64,000 nucleotides of DNA from assembly GCA_045123995.1 (NCBI GenBank), contig JBGVKY010000026.1, positions 248,001-312,000 on the forward strand, read 5' to 3'. A model generated the notes under the pieces. The model searched no databases. It had not been told where the DNA came from and saw only the letters and a list, made by a program, of their open reading frames with translations. The stretch comes from HGM11501 sp045123995. Its GTDB lineage: Bacteria; Bacillota; Clostridia; CAKSNL01; HGM11501. Below are positions 61,188 through 64,000 of this stretch, piece by piece; position 1 is the stretch's first letter; the number at the start of each line of letters is the position of its first letter. Both the position numbers and the translations under genes were made by a program.

Positions 61188-61558
61188 TACTCCGCCTCCC
61201 GCTTTTTAAAAAGTTCAATAAGTCCGAATACCAAAAGGAAAACGCCGAACATTTTTCTCAAAATATCACCCTCCGTAAAATTAGCAGTTATGCTTCCTAA
61301 TATAGCTCCGGGAATTCCCGATAAAACCAAAATCCATGCTTTTTTAAGTTCTATGTTTTTATTTTTAATATGGATAATCACCGCACAAAGAGCTGTGGGA
61401 ATAAAAAAAATCAAATTGGTGCTCTGGGCAACGTGCTGACTCACATTGGCAAAAATGGTGAGTGCCGGAATTAAAAGTGCCCCTCCGCCTATTCCCATTC
61501 CACCTGCAATTCCTGCAATAAGTGCCGATATAATTACTATCCACATAACATTCTCCAT
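61187..61558 (-). CDS. Half-size TauE/SafE family transporter protein (second of pair)
   Basis: A 123-residue protein with about four membrane helices and the TauE/SafE motif GGMGIGGGALLIPAL. Full-length family members have eight helices made of two such halves and export sulfite or organosulfonates. It overlaps the other half-gene by 22 bases and spoVAE by 3, so the pair likely forms a heterodimer. Substrate unknown. Confidence 0.85.
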   Translation of the reverse strand: MENVMWIVIISALIAGIAGGMGIGGGALLIPALTIFANVSQHVAQSTNLIFFIPTALCAVIIHIKNKNIELKKAWILVLSGIPGAILGSITANFTEGDILRKMFGVFLLVFGLIELFKKREAE

Positions 61559-61893
61559 GAAGATAAAAGCATCAGTATTCCGAAAATCTTCCCTACATAT
61601 TTGGTGGGAATTTTTTTAAGTAGCCAGGCTCCCAGAAAACCTCCCACCGCTCCTGCGATACCGGAAATCAATGATAAATTAAAATCAATATTGTCCTTAA
61701 AGCCATAGGTAAATATACTTACTATTGAAAAAGCAAGGATTACTATAACCGTTGTGGCATGAGCTTTTTTCTTTTCGGTTTTCAAAAAATACGTCAGTGC
61801 AAGAACAGAGATAACTCCTCCCCCTGCCCCGAAAAGTCCGTTTACAAAGCCTGAAACTATACCTGTTAAAATAAGCATGAACATTTTTATCAC
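61537..61893 (-). CDS. Half-size TauE/SafE family transporter protein (first of pair)
   Basis: A 118-residue protein with about four membrane helices and the sister motif VNGLFGAGGGVISVLAL. The start is taken as GTG 61893, with AAAAGGA about 11 bases upstream; an ATG nine bases further in is an alternative. It is the first gene of a three-gene unit with the second half and spoVAE. No sulfur-metabolism gene is adjacent. Confidence 0.82.
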   Translation of the reverse strand: MIKMFMLILTGIVSGFVNGLFGAGGGVISVLALTYFLKTEKKKAHATTVIVILAFSIVSIFTYGFKDNIDFNLSLISGIAGAVGGFLGAWLLKKIPTKYVGKIFGILMLLSSWRMLCG

Positions 61894-61928
61894 CAGTTTT
61901 AATATTCCTTTTTAAAAGAAAAATATAC

Positions 61929-61991
61929 AAAAAAAACAGACGGCCCCAAGTCCGCCTGAAAAAACAAAAAAAGTGGAAAAATTCCACTTTT
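61929..61991 (-). terminator. Two tandem terminators after rpmE
   Basis: First hairpin: AAAAGTGGAA (61969-61978) with TTCCACTTTT (61982-61991), overlapping the rpmE stop. Second hairpin: CAGACGG (61937-61943) with CCGCCTG (61952-61958), one G-T pair, followed on the minus strand by eight T residues. They separate rpmE from the TauE/spoVAE unit. Confidence 0.85.
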
Positions 61992-62196
61992 ATTTGTTTT
62001 CAAGATTAAATTTCTTCTTAAATCTTTCTACACGACCGCCTGTATCAACAAGCTTCTGCTTTCCGGTGTAGAAGGGATGGCACTTGGAACAAATTTCCAC
62101 AGAAATGTTCTCCTTAGTAGAACCTGTTTCGATTATTTCGCCGCAAGCACACTTAATTGTTGTCTGCTTATAATCAGGATGAATTCCCTGCTTCAT
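61990..62196 (-). CDS. rpmE: 50S ribosomal protein L31
   Basis: A 68-residue zinc-type L31 with cysteines 16, 18, 36 and 39 (CACG and CSKC) and the family start MKQGIHPDYKQTTIKC. The four-cysteine form is the zinc-binding version. The start is ATG 62196 with AGAGGTG six bases upstream; the GTG at 62205 overlaps that site. The leader has a hairpin GTCGG/CCGAC (62225-62240). Confidence 0.97.
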   Translation of the reverse strand: MKQGIHPDYKQTTIKCACGEIIETGSTKENISVEICSKCHPFYTGKQKLVDTGGRVERFKKKFNLENK

Positions 62197-62256
62197 TATA
62201 TTCACCTCTCGTTCATTTACGCCCGTCGGATTTTGCCGACAGCCTATTACTGGATA

Positions 62257-62285
62257 AGTATATCACAAACTTTCAAATAATGCAA
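62257..62285 (-). promoter_or_regulatory. rpmE promoter
   Basis: Minus-strand TTGCAT (62285-62280) and TATACT (62262-62257), 17-base spacer, TGA before the -10. Confidence 0.72.
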
Positions 62286-62312
62286 GCATTTTTTTTAGAA
62301 ACTTGAAATTTT

Positions 62313-63338
62313 TTATTCGATAACCTGAATCCAGCCCTTGGGTGCTTCTATTCTGCCCATCTGGATGCCTGTTAATGTATCGTAAAGCTTCTTTGTGATT
62401 TCGCCCATTTCACTCATGCCGCTGGGGAAGCAGATTTCCTTGCCGTGGTCGACAATTTTGCCAACGGGAGAAATAACTGCTGCGGTTCCGCAAAGACCGC
62501 ACTCTGCGAAATCTTTAACTTCTTCTAAAGTAATTTCTCTCTCCTCTGCCTCAAGTCCAAGATATTCCTTGGCAACAACCATTAAGGAACGTCTTGTGAT
62601 AGAAGGAAGAATGCTGTTTGATTTGGGTGTTACAACCTTTTTGTCCTTTGTTACGAAAATGAAGTTTGCGCCGCCTGTTTCCTCAACAGTTGTATGAGTT
62701 CTTGCATCAAGATACATATTTTCGTCAAAACCTTCATTGTGTGCAGTTACGATTGCATGAAGGCTCATAGCATAGTTAAGACCAGCCTTAACATTTCCTG
62801 TTCCGTTGGGAGCAGCTCTGTCAAAGTCAGCAACCTTTAATGTAAGAGGCTTAACTCCGCCCTTGAAGTAGGGACCTACGGGAGTTGCAAAAATTCTGAA
62901 CTGATATTCTGTAGCAGGCTTAACACCGATAACGGGGTTTGAGCCGAACATAAATGGTCTTAAATAAAGTGTTGCACCTGAACCGTAAGGAGGAACATAA
63001 GCTGCATTTGCCTTTACTGTCTTTATAACAGCTTCAACGAACTTGTCCTCAGGAAATACGGGCATTTCTAAACGTGCAGCAGAATCTGCCATTCTCTTTG
63101 CATTTAAGTCAGGACGGAAAGTAACAATTTTTCCGTCTTCTGTTGTATATGCCTTAAGACCTTCAAAGCATGTCTGCGCATACTGAAGCACGCCGGCACA
63201 TTCACTTATTACTACCTGATCCTGATCAGTAAGACAGCCCTCGTCCCAAGCACCGTCTTTAAAGTTAGAAACAAAGCGGTAATCTGTCTTTAAGTAACCA
63301 AAACCAAGGTTCTGCCAATCGATATTCTTTTTTTCCAT
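62313..63338 (-). CDS. ilvE: Branched-chain amino acid aminotransferase
   Basis: A 341-residue fold-type IV PLP enzyme with the PLP lysine in GNVKAGLNYA (Lys184), LRPFMFGSNPVIGV and the EETGGANFIFV block; it is the larger (about 340-residue) BCAT class. It transaminates Leu, Ile and Val with 2-oxoglutarate. It has its own promoter at 63374-63402. No strong hairpin follows. Confidence 0.95.
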   Translation of the reverse strand: MEKKNIDWQNLGFGYLKTDYRFVSNFKDGAWDEGCLTDQDQVVISECAGVLQYAQTCFEGLKAYTTEDGKIVTFRPDLNAKRMADSAARLEMPVFPEDKFVEAVIKTVKANAAYVPPYGSGATLYLRPFMFGSNPVIGVKPATEYQFRIFATPVGPYFKGGVKPLTLKVADFDRAAPNGTGNVKAGLNYAMSLHAIVTAHNEGFDENMYLDARTHTTVEETGGANFIFVTKDKKVVTPKSNSILPSITRRSLMVVAKEYLGLEAEEREITLEEVKDFAECGLCGTAAVISPVGKIVDHGKEICFPSGMSEMGEITKKLYDTLTGIQMGRIEAPKGWIQVIE

Positions 63339-63373
63339 AACTTTCGCCTCTTTTTCAAAATTTTATGTATAGT

Positions 63374-63402
63374 ATTATATCACTTATATTTTAATTTTTC
63401 AA
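63374..63402 (-). promoter_or_regulatory. ilvE promoter
   Basis: Minus-strand TTGAAA (63402-63397) and TATAAT (63379-63374), 17-base spacer, TGA before the -10. Confidence 0.8.
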
Positions 63403-63410
63403 CACTATTT

Positions 63411-64000
63411 TTATTTTTTTCTCAATTCCCAGAAAGCAATAGATGCGGCATTTCCCACATTCAGGGAATCCACCCCTCTTTGCATTGGTATTTTTACGGT
63501 TATATCCGATTTTTCTATGGTCTCTTTTTTAAGACCTGTTCCCTCTGTTCCAAGGATTATCGCAAGCTTATCTTCCTTTTTTAATCTTTCATCATCTATA
63601 CTCATTGTATCTTCTGAAAGAGCCATGGAAACCGTTGTAAATCCATTTTTCGATAAAAGCTCCAGCCCCTTTTCCGGCCAGAAGGAAGCATCTTCCGATA
63701 TATATGCAAAAGGAATCTGAAACACCGTTCCCATGCTTACTCTTATACATCTTCTGTTGAAGGGGTCGGCTGAAGATGGTGAAAGTATAATCCCATCAAT
63801 ACCTAAAGCCGCCGCAGATCGGAAAATTGCTCCCACATTGGTGGTATCCACAATATCCTCCAATACCGCAATTCTTTTTGCGTTTTCAATTACATCAAGA
63901 GGATTTTTACCATCGGGTCTTTCCATTGCACAGAGTATTCCCCGGGTCAGAGGGTATCCCACTATTTCTTTTAAGATTTCATCATCCGCCGTATAGACGG
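63411..64000 (-). CDS. TrmH/SpoU-family RNA 2'-O-methyltransferase, 5'-truncated by the window edge
   Basis: The C-terminal ~196 residues of a SpoU-type SPOUT methyltransferase; the frame stays open to the right edge, so the N-terminal substrate domain lies outside. Visible blocks are LEDIVDTTNVGAIFRSAAALGI (motif 1 with the conserved Asn and Arg), LAIILGTEGTGL (motif 2) and VDSLNVGNAASIAFWEL (motif 3), the SAM-binding trefoil knot. Enzymes of this group methylate 2'-OH of rRNA or tRNA; the target cannot be told. A GTG at 63962 is not the true start because coding sequence continues upstream (DDEILKEI). Confidence 0.93.
   Translation of the reverse strand, partial: VYTADDEILKEIVGYPLTRGILCAMERPDGKNPLDVIENAKRIAVLEDIVDTTNVGAIFRSAAALGIDGIILSPSSADPFNRRCIRVSMGTVFQIPFAYISEDASFWPEKGLELLSKNGFTTVSMALSEDTMSIDDERLKKEDKLAIILGTEGTGLKKETIEKSDITVKIPMQRGVDSLNVGNAASIAFWELRKK

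Noticed and set aside
1..64000. Mobile elements, CRISPR arrays, restriction or toxin-antitoxin genes
   Set aside because: I looked for transposases, integrases, regularly spaced repeats and defence genes on both strands and found none; the window is ordinary chromosome.

Overview
The window is a low-GC, gene-dense chromosomal segment of an endospore-forming member of the Bacillota, most likely class Clostridia. Evidence for this is the presence of spoIVA and spoVAE, the divIVA/sepF/ylm division cluster, an S-layer-homology (SLH) protein with csaB, lipoproteins with classical lipoboxes, TTG and GTG starts behind strong AGGAGG-type ribosome binding sites, and the absence of any Gram-negative envelope genes. 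I do not name a genus. No tRNA, rRNA, CRISPR array, insertion sequence or prophage was seen. Both ends cut a gene: smc on the left and a SpoU-type RNA methyltransferase on the right.

Layout. 1-6.9 kb: a minus-strand housekeeping operon, yybS-like, rplI, dnaB, tilS, hpt, ftsH, smc. 7.1-9.1 kb: a Gfo/Idh/MocA oxidoreductase divergent from an AraC-type regulator. 9.1-16.1 kb: a cobalamin-riboswitch operon encoding an SLH-anchored protein that resembles bacterial intrinsic factor/transcobalamin, a second DUF4430 lipoprotein, EcfT, and one polypeptide that fuses both ECF ATPases to an S component. 16.2-24.4 kb: an eight-gene operon with all seven shikimate steps plus the Phe and Tyr branches, preceded by a 54-residue Phe/Tyr-rich leader peptide and a textbook three-way attenuator. 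24.5-28.2 kb: cysK and metQNI on the plus strand. 28.2-40.7 kb: a long minus-strand operon running ycxB-like, miaB, mutS, mutL, miaA, hlyD-like, yggS, sepF, yggT, ylmH, divIVA, lspA, rluD. 40.8-48.9 kb: a DUF1846 gene, and livJHMGF running into asnS. 49-51.5 kb: spoIVA and ispE. 51.5-53.3 kb: a Na/Pi symporter with a PhoU tail. 53.3-58 kb: murJ-like, DUF5693, csaB. 58.1-60.8 kb: a secreted phosphodiester glycosidase. 60.8-64 kb: spoVAE with two half-size TauE/SafE proteins, rpmE, ilvE and the RNA methyltransferase.

Two loci stand out. The B12 locus looks like a complete surface-to-cytoplasm cobalamin capture route: an SLH-anchored two-domain binder, then a lipoprotein, then an ECF importer. 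CsaB, encoded about 38 kb away, would supply the pyruvylated wall polymer that SLH domains bind. The aromatic operon carries leader-peptide attenuation of the pheL type, which is not the usual mechanism in Bacillota, where T-boxes and TRAP dominate. Its complementary segments can be read directly from the DNA.

Functional names come from reading the translated sequences by eye against remembered families. No database search was run. Promoters were found by eye, with a preference for 17-base spacers, so they are predictions.
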